64,000 nt of DNA. Origin: CAYQQQ01 sp964420125. GTDB lineage: Bacteria; Actinomycetota; Acidimicrobiia; Acidimicrobiales; Microtrichaceae. Below the pieces are notes generated by a model. The model was not told where the DNA came from. It made no database searches and was given only the letters and a program-made list of their open reading frames with translations. Both the position numbers and the translations under genes were made by a program. The stretch spans positions 1 to 64,000 of the forward strand of contig CAYQQQ010000007.1 of the NCBI GenBank assembly GCA_964420125.1, written 5' to 3'. Positions 44,624 through 52,568 of this stretch are shown one piece after another (position 1 is the first letter of the stretch; each line of letters begins with the position of its first letter).

Positions 44624-44629
44624 ACGCTA
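44624..44629 (-). promoter_or_regulatory. Putative -10 element of the PNPOx-like gene
   Basis: TAGCGT on the minus strand ends 8 nt before GTG 44615 with no Shine-Dalgarno sequence between. Confidence 0.45.
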
Positions 44630-44727
44630 CCGTTCGCCATCGCCGATGCCGCAACGGCGATGGCGAACGGAAGGACAGCCTGCCCACGCGGCGTCGCCTC
44701 CAGCGCTGGATCGACAGGGCCCTCGTT

Positions 44728-45630
44728 TCAGTCGACCAGGATGTCGCCCGAAGGCGAGGGCGTGCCCTGATCCTCAGGTGGCGTGTCGTCCTCGGGAGGC
44801 GTGTCGTCCTCGGAAGGGGTCTCGTCGTCAGGGATGGTGTCGTCCTCGGGTGGGTTCTCGTCCTCGGGGGGGTTCTCGTCCTCGGGAGGGGTCGAGTCGT
44901 CCTCTGGAGGCGTGGTGTCGTCTTCGGGTGGGTTGTCGTCCTCGGAGGGTTCGGTGTCGACGCCATCGGTGGTACCCGGGGCGGAGGTGCTCGGCGCTGA
45001 GGGCGAGAATGCCGGGAGGAGCGGGTTGCCGCACTTGCAGCGGGTGACCGGCTGCGGCGTCGAACCTGGTGCGGTCGTCGACCCTGGACCGGTCGTGGTG
45101 GGAATGGATGTCGTGGGCGCATCCGTGGTCGTCGGCATCGACGTGGTGGTATCGAGGTCGGGGTTCGGAGGCGTCGCGGTGATCGGCTCTCCGGTGAAGT
45201 TCGGATCGACCAGCACCGCGGTGCCGGCGACGAGGCGGGACTGGCGGGCGTAGGCACGCCCGTCGTGGAGCCCATGGTTCGTCACGTCGGTGTCGGTCTC
45301 GAGGATCTGAGGTTCCAGGCCGTCGATGTAGGCGGCCACCTCCGCCTGGGGCACGCCGAGGACCGTCGACCACTCCCGCAGGGCGTCGGGGCGGCTCACC
45401 AGCTGCTCCAGCAGCGCCGACTTGTCGCACGTCCCCCCGCTCGCGGTGTCGACCGGAGCGGTGAAGGCGTCCGGGCCGATCTCATCGGCGGGCTCGATCA
45501 CGAACCCGCCTGGGGTGGCGGCGTACTCACCGGTGCCGTCGTCGCTGCAGGCGGTGCCCAGCAACGCCAGCGAACCGATCACCGTGAGCACGGAGACCGT
45601 GGATCGGCGTCGAGCTCCATCACGTGGCAT
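44728..45630 (-). CDS. Lipoprotein resembling DUF6777, with acidic Pro-Glu-Asp repeat tail
   Basis: A 300-residue lipoprotein with lipobox LLGTAC (Cys28). The middle part (ALREWSTVLGVPQAEVAAYI, then TDTDVTNHGLHDGRAYARQS, GTAVLVD and RCKCGNPL) matches my memory of actinobacterial DUF6777 lipoproteins of unknown function. Before the CxCGNP motif a Thr-rich stretch, and after it about ten PPEDD/E-type repeats (encoded in 44740-44950), form an extended acidic tail. GGGAGG lies 7 nt before ATG 45630. A cell-wall-spanning or metal-binding tail is possible, but not shown. Confidence 0.8.
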   Translation of the reverse strand: MPRDGARRRSTVSVLTVIGSLALLGTACSDDGTGEYAATPGGFVIEPADEIGPDAFTAPVDTASGGTCDKSALLEQLVSRPDALREWSTVLGVPQAEVAAYIDGLEPQILETDTDVTNHGLHDGRAYARQSRLVAGTAVLVDPNFTGEPITATPPNPDLDTTTSMPTTTDAPTTSIPTTTGPGSTTAPGSTPQPVTRCKCGNPLLPAFSPSAPSTSAPGTTDGVDTEPSEDDNPPEDDTTPPEDDSTPPEDENPPEDENPPEDDTIPDDETPSEDDTPPEDDTPPEDQGTPSPSGDILVD

Positions 45631-45837
45631 GTCGACCTCCCGAGTCGTTGTAGACGCAACAGAGTAGCGCACCCGTCGAGGGGGAGTTGGATCGACGGGA
45701 GATGGTCGCCGCTCGACCTCGTGACGGCGACGAAGGTGCCAGGCATCCCCGATTCGCGGTGTGCGGCCCACTAGACAGACAGCTGTCCAGTCGCCCAAGG
45801 CGGGTGGCTGAAGAGCCAGCACACAAGGAGGTCGCAG
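45631..45837. promoter_or_regulatory. Divergent intergenic region between two lipoprotein genes
   Basis: 207 bp. On the minus side TACTCT (45661-45666) and GGGAGG precede the DUF6777 gene. On the plus side a 10-bp palindrome GACAGCTGTC (45778-45787) lies about 50 nt before the small lipoprotein start and could be an operator. AAGGAGG precedes that start. Confidence 0.35.
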
Positions 45838-46212
45838 ATGCGACGTCTTCTCGGATTCACCACGATCGCCGTGCTCCTCGTCGGCGGCGCCGCTGCATGC
45901 GGCGACGACGAGGACGAGAGCGGTTCAGACAGCACGGAGACGACAGCCGACGACTCGGGATCCAGCTCCGGGTCGGATTCCGGCAACAAGGACGTCGACG
46001 AGTACTGCGACGCCGTAGACGCCTACGTCGAGGAGGCCCAGAAGGCGATCGAGGACCCGATGAACGCCGACATGGACGCTCTCCAGAGCAAGGGCACGGA
46101 GCTCGCCACGCAGGCATCGGACCTGACCGCCACCCTCGTGGACGATCCGGATCTCGCCCAGAAGGTCGCCGACTGCAGTGAGAAGGCCACCAAGGCCCTC
46201 ACCGGCGGCTGA
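45838..46212 (+). CDS. Small secreted lipoprotein
   Basis: A 124-residue lipoprotein: signal peptide and lipobox GAAAC (Cys21), an acidic Ser/Thr-rich linker (about 22-50), then a helical domain with two Cys (VDEYCDAVDAYVEEAQKAIE and KVADCSEKATKAL) that may pair. The ATG has a strong AAGGAGG ribosome site. This pattern is common among short actinobacterial lipoproteins. The function is unknown. Confidence 0.75.
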   Translation: MRRLLGFTTIAVLLVGGAAACGDDEDESGSDSTETTADDSGSSSGSDSGNKDVDEYCDAVDAYVEEAQKAIEDPMNADMDALQSKGTELATQASDLTATLVDDPDLAQKVADCSEKATKALTGG

Positions 46213-46259
46213 CCCCAGGCGCTCTGGGCGAATCGGGGAGCTGCAGGTGCTCCTCCCCG

Positions 46260-46598
46260 ATGACGGACGACAGCAGAGCTCCATGGGCCGCTCGGCTCAT
46301 GGAGCTCTGCTCATGGACGGGCCCGTGTGTGGACGCGAACCTCGTCGGGATGCTCACCGACGAACTCGTCGCCGCCGCCACCGACCTCGCCACCAGCGTC
46401 GGGCCCCTCAGCACCCTCGAGGCGCTCGAGCGGGTGCATCGGGTGCTCGATGCCATCGACGCCCAGCTGTGGGAGGAAGATGCGGATGTGGTGATCGACC
46501 TGCGCGAGACCAGCGCCATCCTCGCTGAGCTCCAGCCGATCCTCGCCCGCGCCGAGGTCCGCATCACCGACCTGCGCTCCGCGTTGCAGGGCCGCTGA
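46260..46598 (+). CDS. Small hypothetical protein
   Basis: A 112-residue frame with codon use like its neighbours (third positions mostly G or C). The sequence from residue 30 on is helical (LTDELVAAATDLATSVGPL, LEALERVHRVLDAIDAQLWE). The ATG at 46260 is doubtful, because a 12-bp inverted repeat (46274-46309) lies just inside. A start at GTG near 46323 or ATG 46350 would place that hairpin outside the gene. No family is recognised. Confidence 0.5.
   Translation: MTDDSRAPWAARLMELCSWTGPCVDANLVGMLTDELVAAATDLATSVGPLSTLEALERVHRVLDAIDAQLWEEDADVVIDLRETSAILAELQPILARAEVRITDLRSALQGR
46274..46309 (+). terminator. Stem-loop after the small lipoprotein gene
   Basis: A perfect 12-bp inverted repeat, CAGAGCTCCATG and CATGGAGCTCTG, with a 12-nt loop. 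It lies 62 nt after the lipoprotein stop. It may terminate that transcript or act in the leader of the next gene. There is no T run. Confidence 0.45.
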
Positions 46599-46692
46599 TC
46601 CCGGGTAGGTGCGAGCACCCGTTCGGCGCGATGCAGGACTCGCCTGTACGCTTCCCGCGACGCCGAGGTGGGCCACGGCGAGGGGGCGAGGC

Positions 46693-48339
46693 ATGACCGA
46701 GTCGAGGCGAGCAGGCGATCTCCGCTCGGGGGCGTGGCCCCAGGTCAGCGCCGCAAGTTCGGCAGGGATGTCCCGCCGCGAGCTGATGGCCGCGCTCGCT
46801 GCGGCGGGCCTCGGCGGCATCGTCGCCTCGGCCTGTGCGGCGGAACCTCCCGAGTGGGCTCCGCTCGACCCCGGTGCGCACGAGGTCGGACCCTTCCCCG
46901 ACGGGGTGATGGCCGGCGATCCTCTCGACGACGGCGCCGTGATCTGGACCCGGGTCCTCCCACCGCGCGGAGATCCAGCGGCGACGGTGCCGGTGATCTG
47001 GAGCGTCGCCGCAGATGCATCGTTCTCGAACATCCTTGCCGGTGGGGCCGTCGTGGCCGGTCCCGGGGCCGGCCACTGCGTCTCGGTTCGGGTCAGCGGC
47101 CTCCCTTCGGACGGCTGGTACCACTACCGCTTCGAGGCCGCCGGGGCAGCGAGCCGGGTCGGTCGGATGCGGACGGCTCCATCTCCCGGTGGGTCGCCCG
47201 ATCGGCTCCGATTCGCCTTCGCGTCCTGCCAGCAGCTCTCCAGCCAGTTCGTCGCCCACCGGGCCATCGCGGCTGAACCGGACCTGGACTTCCTCCTGCA
47301 CCTCGGCGACTACGTCTACGTCAACGATGAGCTGACCCTGTCCCTGGAGGACTATCGGGACTGCTATCGACGGTGGCGGCGGCAGCCGCACCTGCGCGAC
47401 CTGCACGCGGCGGTGCCGACCGTGGCGATGTGGGACGACGGAGAGTTCTACAACGGGATCGATCGCGGTGGGGACCCGCTGCGTCTGGAAGCCGCGGCGA
47501 GGGCGTGGTTCGAGTCGTTTCCGGTGATGGACCCAGGGGGTCGGCGAGCCTATCGATCGCTGTCGTGGGGTGGCCTCGTCGACCTCCCGGTCATCGACGT
47601 GCGGTACTTCCGCGATCCCGCCTCCGAGGAGACCGACTACACGACGCCGGGCGTACCTCACGACCCGGCACGCACCACCCTCGGAGCCGAGCAGTTCGCC
47701 TGGCTGACGGGGGTGCTCGGGGGCTCCACCGCGGCGTGGCGGGTGATCGGGAACCCCTACAACATCGCACCCTGGAAGCTGGTGAACCTGGAGTGGTTGC
47801 GCCCGTTCCGCCCCGGCATGCCGCCGGATGCGGGGATCTACGCCCCCAACGAGGCGTGGGACGACTACCTCCGGGAACGCCGTGACCTGCTGGCGTACCT
47901 GGCAGACCACGACATCGCCGACACCGTGTTCGCCAGCGCCCACACCCACATCTACATCACCTCGGAGCTGAGAGTCGACGACCGTCCAGGCTCGGCGCCC
48001 GTGGCCGTGGACTTCTGCACCGGCTCGCTCACGGCCGACCCCGACCCCAGGGTCGCGTACCTCCCCGACCTGCCGCTGGAGGTCGCCGAGGAGGTCCTGG
48101 AGGTGGCCGAACGCTGGGTGATCGCCAACAACGGCCCGTCGATGCGACACTTCAACCTCGTGGAGCAGGGCTACACGGTCGTGGAGGTCACCCCGGAGGA
48201 GATGCGTGTCACCCATCGGGTGATCGACACCCACGACCCCGATGCCTTGGCCCGCGACGGCGCCCGCTTCCGACTCCGGAAGGGCTCGTCGCGGTTGGAG
48301 GTGCTGGCGTGTCCCGATCCGGTGGGGGTGTTCGCATGA
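46693..48339 (+). CDS. PhoD-like alkaline phosphatase, Tat-exported
   Basis: A 548-residue protein. A twin-arginine signal (SRRELMAALAAAGLGGIVAS) starts near residue 27. A PhoD N-domain (PFPDGVMAGDPLDDGAVIWTR) is followed by a phosphatase domain (RFAFASCQQL, LLHLGDYVYVND, MWDDGEFYNG). Canonical PhoD proteins have a WDDHE-type motif and a C-terminal GDVH; here the His of the first is Gly and the second reads ASAHTH. The enzyme may have a changed metal site or substrate. ATG 46693 follows GGGGGCGAGG; TACGCT at 46647-46652 is a possible -10. Confidence 0.85.
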   Translation: MTESRRAGDLRSGAWPQVSAASSAGMSRRELMAALAAAGLGGIVASACAAEPPEWAPLDPGAHEVGPFPDGVMAGDPLDDGAVIWTRVLPPRGDPAATVPVIWSVAADASFSNILAGGAVVAGPGAGHCVSVRVSGLPSDGWYHYRFEAAGAASRVGRMRTAPSPGGSPDRLRFAFASCQQLSSQFVAHRAIAAEPDLDFLLHLGDYVYVNDELTLSLEDYRDCYRRWRRQPHLRDLHAAVPTVAMWDDGEFYNGIDRGGDPLRLEAAARAWFESFPVMDPGGRRAYRSLSWGGLVDLPVIDVRYFRDPASEETDYTTPGVPHDPARTTLGAEQFAWLTGVLGGSTAAWRVIGNPYNIAPWKLVNLEWLRPFRPGMPPDAGIYAPNEAWDDYLRERRDLLAYLADHDIADTVFASAHTHIYITSELRVDDRPGSAPVAVDFCTGSLTADPDPRVAYLPDLPLEVAEEVLEVAERWVIANNGPSMRHFNLVEQGYTVVEVTPEEMRVTHRVIDTHDPDALARDGARFRLRKGSSRLEVLACPDPVGVFA

Positions 48340-48390
48340 ACGCCATCCGCCGACAGGGGCGACCAGTTCCCGCCCTCCAGGTGAACACCG

Positions 48391-48396
48391 TACACT
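48391..48396 (+). promoter_or_regulatory. Putative -10 element of the acyl-CoA mutase operon
   Basis: TACACT ends 6 nt before GTG 48403, in the spacing expected for a leaderless mRNA. Confidence 0.5.
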
Positions 48397-48402
48397 GAGG
48401 CC

Positions 48403-50112
48403 GTGCAGGCACCCGACCCCTTGGGAGGCTCCGTGCAGGACGACGACGTGAGGCCGGCACCCGGCGCAGCGAGGGGTGCATGGGACGCTGCCCGCTCGCC
48501 CAACCGCGCCGGTGCCGAGTTCACGACGATGTCAGGGATCCCCTTGGCCCCGGTGTACGCCCCGGACGACCGGGGAGCCGAGGTGGCAGAGGGGGACTTC
48601 CCGGGGCAGTACCCCTATCTCCGTGGCCCCTACGCATCCATGTACCGCACGAAGCTGTGGACGATGCGGATGTTCGCCGGCTTCGGCGGACCCGAGGCCA
48701 CGAACGCCCGGTTCCGTGACCTGCTGGCGAACGGGGGTGACGGCCTCTCGGTCGCCTTCGACCTGCCCACGTTGATGGGGCGTGACTCCGACGACGCGCT
48801 CGCCTTCGGAGAGGTCGGTCGGTGTGGGGTGGCGGTGGACACGGTCGAGGACATGGTCGACCTCTTCGACGGGATCGACCTGGGCGCCACGACCACCTCG
48901 ATGACCATCAACTCGCCCGCTGCCCCGATCTTCGCCATGTTCATCGCGGCGGCAGAGGCGGCGGGCACCCCCCGAGGGGCGCTCGGGGGAACCCTGCAGA
49001 ACGACATCCTGAAGGAGTACCAGGCACAGAAGGAGTTCCTGTACCCACCCCGGCCGTCGATGCGTCTGGTCTCGGACTCGATCCGCTTCACCACCGCGGA
49101 GATGCCGCGTTGGCACCCCGTGAGCGTGTCGGGCTACCACATCCGCGAGGCGGGCAGCACCGCAGCCGAGGAGCTCGCCTTCACCCTCGGCAACGGCTTC
49201 GCCTACGTCGAGTTGGGTCGCGCCGCCGGCCTCGACGTGGATGCCTTCGCCGGACGGCTCTCGTTCTTCTTCAACGCCCACATCGACTTCTTCGAGGAGA
49301 TCGCCAAGTACCGCGCCGCCCGGCGCATCTGGGCCAGCTGGATGCGGGAGCGCTACGGCGCCACCTCCGAGCGAGCGATGGTGCTGCGGTTCCACACCCA
49401 GACCGCAGGGGTGTCGCTGACCGCTCCGCAACCGGAGCTGAACATCGTGCGCACGGCGATCGAGGCGCTGGCCGGAGTGCTGGGGGGCACCCAGAGCCTG
49501 CACACCAACTCGATGGACGAGACGCTCGCCTTGCCGAGCGACAAGGCAGCGCGCATCGCCCTGCGGACCCAGCAGATCATCGCCAACGAGACCCGCGTGG
49601 CCCATGTCGCCGATCCGCTCGGAGGGTCGTGGTTCGTCGAGTCGCTCACCGACCGCATCGAAGCAGAGGCCCTGGAGCTCCTGGAGCAGGTGTCGGAGAT
49701 GGGTGGGGGCTCCATGCTGGAGGGAAGCCTCCGGGGGATCGAGGACGGGTGGTTCCAGGGCCGCATCGCCGAGTCGGCCTACGACCTCGAGAAGCGTCTC
49801 AACGACGGCCGCTACTCCGTGGTCGGAGTGAACTGCCACCTCGAGGGGAACGAGGAGCCGCCGCCGGAGATCCTCTACATCGACCAGGCGGTGGAAGACG
49901 CGCAGGTGAAGCGGGTCTCCGATGTGAAGGCGACCCGTGACGGTCACGGAGTGGATGTCGTGCTCGATCGACTGCGCCGAGAAGCAGCAGACCCCGAGGT
50001 GAACCTCATGCCCACGCTCATCGATGCTGCGGCAGCTCGGGCCAGCTTGGGCGAGATCTGCGCGGCGCTCGGGGACGTCTTCGGCTGGTGGGAGGAGAAC
50101 CCGGTCATCTGA
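48403..50112 (+). CDS. B12-dependent acyl-CoA mutase, large subunit
   Basis: A 569-residue substrate-binding (TIM-barrel) subunit without the cobalamin domain, which is encoded by the next gene. Family segments: MYRTKLWTMRMFAGFG, LSVAFDLPTLMGRDSD, SMTINSPAAPIFAMF, VSGYHIREAGST with His246, and GGTQSLHTNSMDETLALP. Tyr81 aligns with Tyr89 of methylmalonyl-CoA mutase. The position of its carboxylate-binding Arg207 is Gln209 here (LKEYQAQKEF). Gln at this site is known from isobutyryl-CoA and 2-hydroxyisobutyryl-CoA mutases. The split 569 + 134 residue layout also resembles isobutyryl-CoA mutase (IcmA/IcmB). The substrate is open. Confidence 0.88.
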   Translation: MQAPDPLGGSVQDDDVRPAPGAARGAWDAARSPNRAGAEFTTMSGIPLAPVYAPDDRGAEVAEGDFPGQYPYLRGPYASMYRTKLWTMRMFAGFGGPEATNARFRDLLANGGDGLSVAFDLPTLMGRDSDDALAFGEVGRCGVAVDTVEDMVDLFDGIDLGATTTSMTINSPAAPIFAMFIAAAEAAGTPRGALGGTLQNDILKEYQAQKEFLYPPRPSMRLVSDSIRFTTAEMPRWHPVSVSGYHIREAGSTAAEELAFTLGNGFAYVELGRAAGLDVDAFAGRLSFFFNAHIDFFEEIAKYRAARRIWASWMRERYGATSERAMVLRFHTQTAGVSLTAPQPELNIVRTAIEALAGVLGGTQSLHTNSMDETLALPSDKAARIALRTQQIIANETRVAHVADPLGGSWFVESLTDRIEAEALELLEQVSEMGGGSMLEGSLRGIEDGWFQGRIAESAYDLEKRLNDGRYSVVGVNCHLEGNEEPPPEILYIDQAVEDAQVKRVSDVKATRDGHGVDVVLDRLRREAADPEVNLMPTLIDAAAARASLGEICAALGDVFGWWEENPVI

Positions 50113-50129
50113 GCCGGAAGGGAGACGTG

Positions 50130-50534
50130 ATGGAGCGAGCCAACGATGGACGACGGGGCCGGATCCTGGTGGCGAAGCTGGGTCTCGACGGCCACGATCG
50201 CGGAGTGAAGGTGGTGGCACGCATGCTGCGCGATGCGGGCTTCGAGGTGATCTACACCGGGCTGCGCCAGACGCCGGCGACGGTCGTGGCGGCGGCTCGC
50301 GACGAAGACGTGGATCTCGTGGGGCTCTCCATGCTCTCGGGTGCCCACCTCGCGCTTGCTCCCGCAGTGGTCGACGGCCTGAAGACGGAGGAGCTCGACA
50401 TCCCGGTGTTGGTGGGAGGGATCGTTCCCGATCAGGACGTCTCGGTCCTGCTCGATGCCGGCGTGGCCGCTGTCGTCGGGCCGGGCGCATCCGCCGACGA
50501 GCTCGTCGCCGCCGTCGACGCCGCGCTGAGCTGA
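50130..50534 (+). CDS. Cobalamin-binding small subunit of the acyl-CoA mutase
   Basis: A 134-residue B12-binding domain. The DxHxxG motif is LDGHDRG (Asp20, His22, Gly25), where His replaces dimethylbenzimidazole as lower cobalt ligand. VGLSMLSGAH and VLVGGIVPDQD follow as in the family. ATG 50130 has GGAAGGGAG upstream. It is 17 nt after the large subunit gene, and the length matches IcmB-type subunits. Confidence 0.93.
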   Translation: MERANDGRRGRILVAKLGLDGHDRGVKVVARMLRDAGFEVIYTGLRQTPATVVAAARDEDVDLVGLSMLSGAHLALAPAVVDGLKTEELDIPVLVGGIVPDQDVSVLLDAGVAAVVGPGASADELVAAVDAALS

Positions 50535-50537
50535 ACC

Positions 50538-50742
50538 TGTCCGCAGGACCGGGTGCCCGCCGGGGAATCAACCCCACGGCCGCTGTGGGGCAGGGGCCCC
50601 ACGTTGCGGAGGAGGCGGGCGTGTCCGCAGGACCGGGTGCCCGCCGGGGAATCAACCCCACGGCCGCTGTGGGGCAGGGGCCCCACGTTGCGGAGGAGGC
50701 GGGCGTGTCCGCAGGACCGGGTGCCCGCCGGGGAATCAACCC
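50538..50742. repeat. 84-bp tandem repeat, two full copies and a partial third
   Basis: Copies start at 50538, 50622 and 50706; the third stops after 37 bp. As far as I can compare them by eye the copies are identical. Each full unit contains CCCCAC-GGCCGCT-GTGGGG and the competing GTGGGGC-AGGG-GCCCCAC hairpin (50585-50602 in copy 1, 50669-50686 in copy 2). The stop codon of the minus-strand GT2-GtrA gene (50736-50738) lies in the partial copy, so the unit probably came from duplication of that gene's end. The array lies between convergent genes and may terminate both. Confidence 0.9.
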
Positions 50743-51896
50743 TGTCGGCGCCGCCACAGGTAGGTGGTGTTCAGGTACCAGTTGACCACCAGGGCCACCA
50801 CCGCGCCGAGCAGGTTGTGCACGACCCGGGCCGCGTCGTCGCCGATCACGCTGAAGAGGAATCCGACCTCCTGGAGCCAGGAGAACACGGCCACGTGCAC
50901 GAGGGTCCCCACGAAGGTCATGCCGGCATAGACGACGAAGGCGGGGAGCAGCTTGAGGCCGCGGTAGCGCTGCTCCCAGAACGTGAACTCGTTGTTGATG
51001 ACGAACATCATGAGGGTCGTGACGGCCACGCTGAGCACGAAGGACGAGTACACGGGGTCCAGGGCCTCGTTGAGGCCGGTGTCGACCCGGGGGAACCCGA
51101 GCGCCTCGAAGAGGGTGAACAGCAACGAGTTCACACCCAGGCCCAGGACCCCGACCATCACGTAGAGGAGGAACACCGGGTCGACCTGACGCCCCAGGCG
51201 AAGCTCGGCCACCGCCAGCAGGTAGGAGCGGATCACGCTGCGGTTGAGCTTGGTCTCGCCGTGGCGGCGGTTGGAGAACGTGTAGCCCACCTCTGCGACT
51301 CGCAGCTGGCGGTTGCGGCCGATGAACTCCAGGAGGATCTTGAAGCCCTTCGGGTTGATCTCCGACGCCGTGGCCTCGTAGGCCTCCCGGGTGATCACGA
51401 AGTAGCCGCTCATGGGATCCCCGGTGGGGACGCGCAGGAGGCTCTTGGCGATGGCCGTGGCGACCCAGCTGACCACCCGCCGCCGGGTGCTCCACTCGCC
51501 GTAGCCGCCTCCATCGGACTCCCGGGAGCCCACCACCACCTCCGCGCGACCGTTGCGCAGCAGGTCGACCATCGAGGGCAGGATCGCCTCGTCGTGCTGG
51601 AGGTCGGCATCGATGACGGCGAGGTACTCGCCACGTGCTGCTGCCATGCCGTCGAGCACGGCGGCGGAGAGCCCGTGATCGTGGAACCGACGCAGCACGC
51701 GGATGCTCGGGTCGTGAGCCGCCAGCTTCTCGGCCACCTCCCATGTGCGGTCGGGGGAGTTGTCGTCGGCGACGATGATCTCGTGGGGCAGGTCCCCCAA
51801 CGCCGCGTGGAGCCGCTCGACGAGCTCGGGGAGGTTCTCCGCCTCATCGAAGGTCGGGGTGACGACCGAGAGGATGGGGGCGGTGACGGTGCTCAT
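50736..51896 (-). CDS. Glycosyltransferase family 2 fused to GtrA-like membrane domain
   Basis: A 386-residue protein. Residues 8-235 are a GT2 domain of dolichyl-phosphate mannose synthase type (SVVTPTFDEAENLPELVERL, ADDNSPDRTWEVAEKL, VIDADLQHDEAIL). Residues about 245-385 contain four transmembrane helices with GtrA features (MFVINNEFTFWEQRY, VVNWYLNTTYLWRRR). It probably makes a polyprenyl-phosphate sugar, the donor used by GT-C enzymes such as the one at 14354-15922. TACGAT (51908-51913, minus strand) lies 11 nt before the ATG. Its stop codon is inside the tandem repeat. Confidence 0.9.
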   Translation of the reverse strand: MSTVTAPILSVVTPTFDEAENLPELVERLHAALGDLPHEIIVADDNSPDRTWEVAEKLAAHDPSIRVLRRFHDHGLSAAVLDGMAAARGEYLAVIDADLQHDEAILPSMVDLLRNGRAEVVVGSRESDGGGYGEWSTRRRVVSWVATAIAKSLLRVPTGDPMSGYFVITREAYEATASEINPKGFKILLEFIGRNRQLRVAEVGYTFSNRRHGETKLNRSVIRSYLLAVAELRLGRQVDPVFLLYVMVGVLGLGVNSLLFTLFEALGFPRVDTGLNEALDPVYSSFVLSVAVTTLMMFVINNEFTFWEQRYRGLKLLPAFVVYAGMTFVGTLVHVAVFSWLQEVGFLFSVIGDDAARVVHNLLGAVVALVVNWYLNTTYLWRRRQG

Positions 51897-51999
51897 CGAC
51901 GGTGCGAATCGTACCTGTCGGCGCTGTGGTGCCCGGGGCCATCGGCGGGCGGTCGATGCCGTGGCCCCTGGCGGAGGGAACTGGGATCGAGGTGCTCGA

Positions 52000-52467
52000 T
52001 CAGCGGTCGTAGGTGCCGACCACCCGAGCCTGGGCCAGGATGAGCGGGTCGATGGCGGCGAGCAGCTGTGCTCGCGAGGCGCCGGTCGGCACATCGGGTG
52101 AGCCGCTGAGCGCGTAGAGGTGGAAGAAGTAGTGATGGGTGCCGTGCCCCGGTGGGGGCGCCGGACCGTTGTACTGGGCGGCGCCGAAGTCGGAGGTGCC
52201 TTCGGAGAAGGCGGCACCGCCGCCTTCGGGGATCCCCGTCGCGTCGGCGGGGACGTCCCAGAGGACCCAGTGGGTGAACCCGTCGGTGAGGGGAGCGTCA
52301 GGGTCGTGGCAGACGAGGGCGAACCCGGCGGTGCCCTCGGGCACCCCGCTCCAGGAGAGCTCCGGTGAGGTGTCGTCCCCGTTGCAGGTGTGTCGGTCGG
52401 GGATGCGACCACCGTGCTCGAACGCCGAGCTGGTGATCGAGAGGTCGCCGAGGTTCAACTTGGGCAT
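52000..52467 (-). CDS. PEBP family (YbhB/YbcL) protein
   Basis: A 155-residue phosphatidylethanolamine-binding-protein homologue, also called Raf-kinase-inhibitor-like. The two ligand-pocket motifs are present: FALVCHDPDAPLTDGFTHWV and GHGTHHYFFHLYAL. Bacterial members are cytoplasmic or periplasmic; their role is unsettled. GGAGGA lies 5 nt before the ATG at 52467. Confidence 0.92.
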   Translation of the reverse strand: MPKLNLGDLSITSSAFEHGGRIPDRHTCNGDDTSPELSWSGVPEGTAGFALVCHDPDAPLTDGFTHWVLWDVPADATGIPEGGGAAFSEGTSDFGAAQYNGPAPPPGHGTHHYFFHLYALSGSPDVPTGASRAQLLAAIDPLILAQARVVGTYDR

Positions 52468-52568
52468 CGTGCTCCTCCACAGGACGTCTGGGGCACATAC
52501 TGTCCGACGGCGTCGAGCTCCGCCACCGGTGCCGACCTTGCGGTGCGGTCAGCGGCGATGATGGTCCC

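Noticed and set aside
45778..45787. SOS box before the small lipoprotein gene
   Set aside because: GACAGCTGTC is a palindrome but does not match the actinobacterial LexA site GAAC-N4-GTTC.
50538..50742. CRISPR array
   Set aside because: The repeated unit is 84 bp with no variable spacers between short direct repeats; copies are head-to-tail and identical. No cas gene is nearby.
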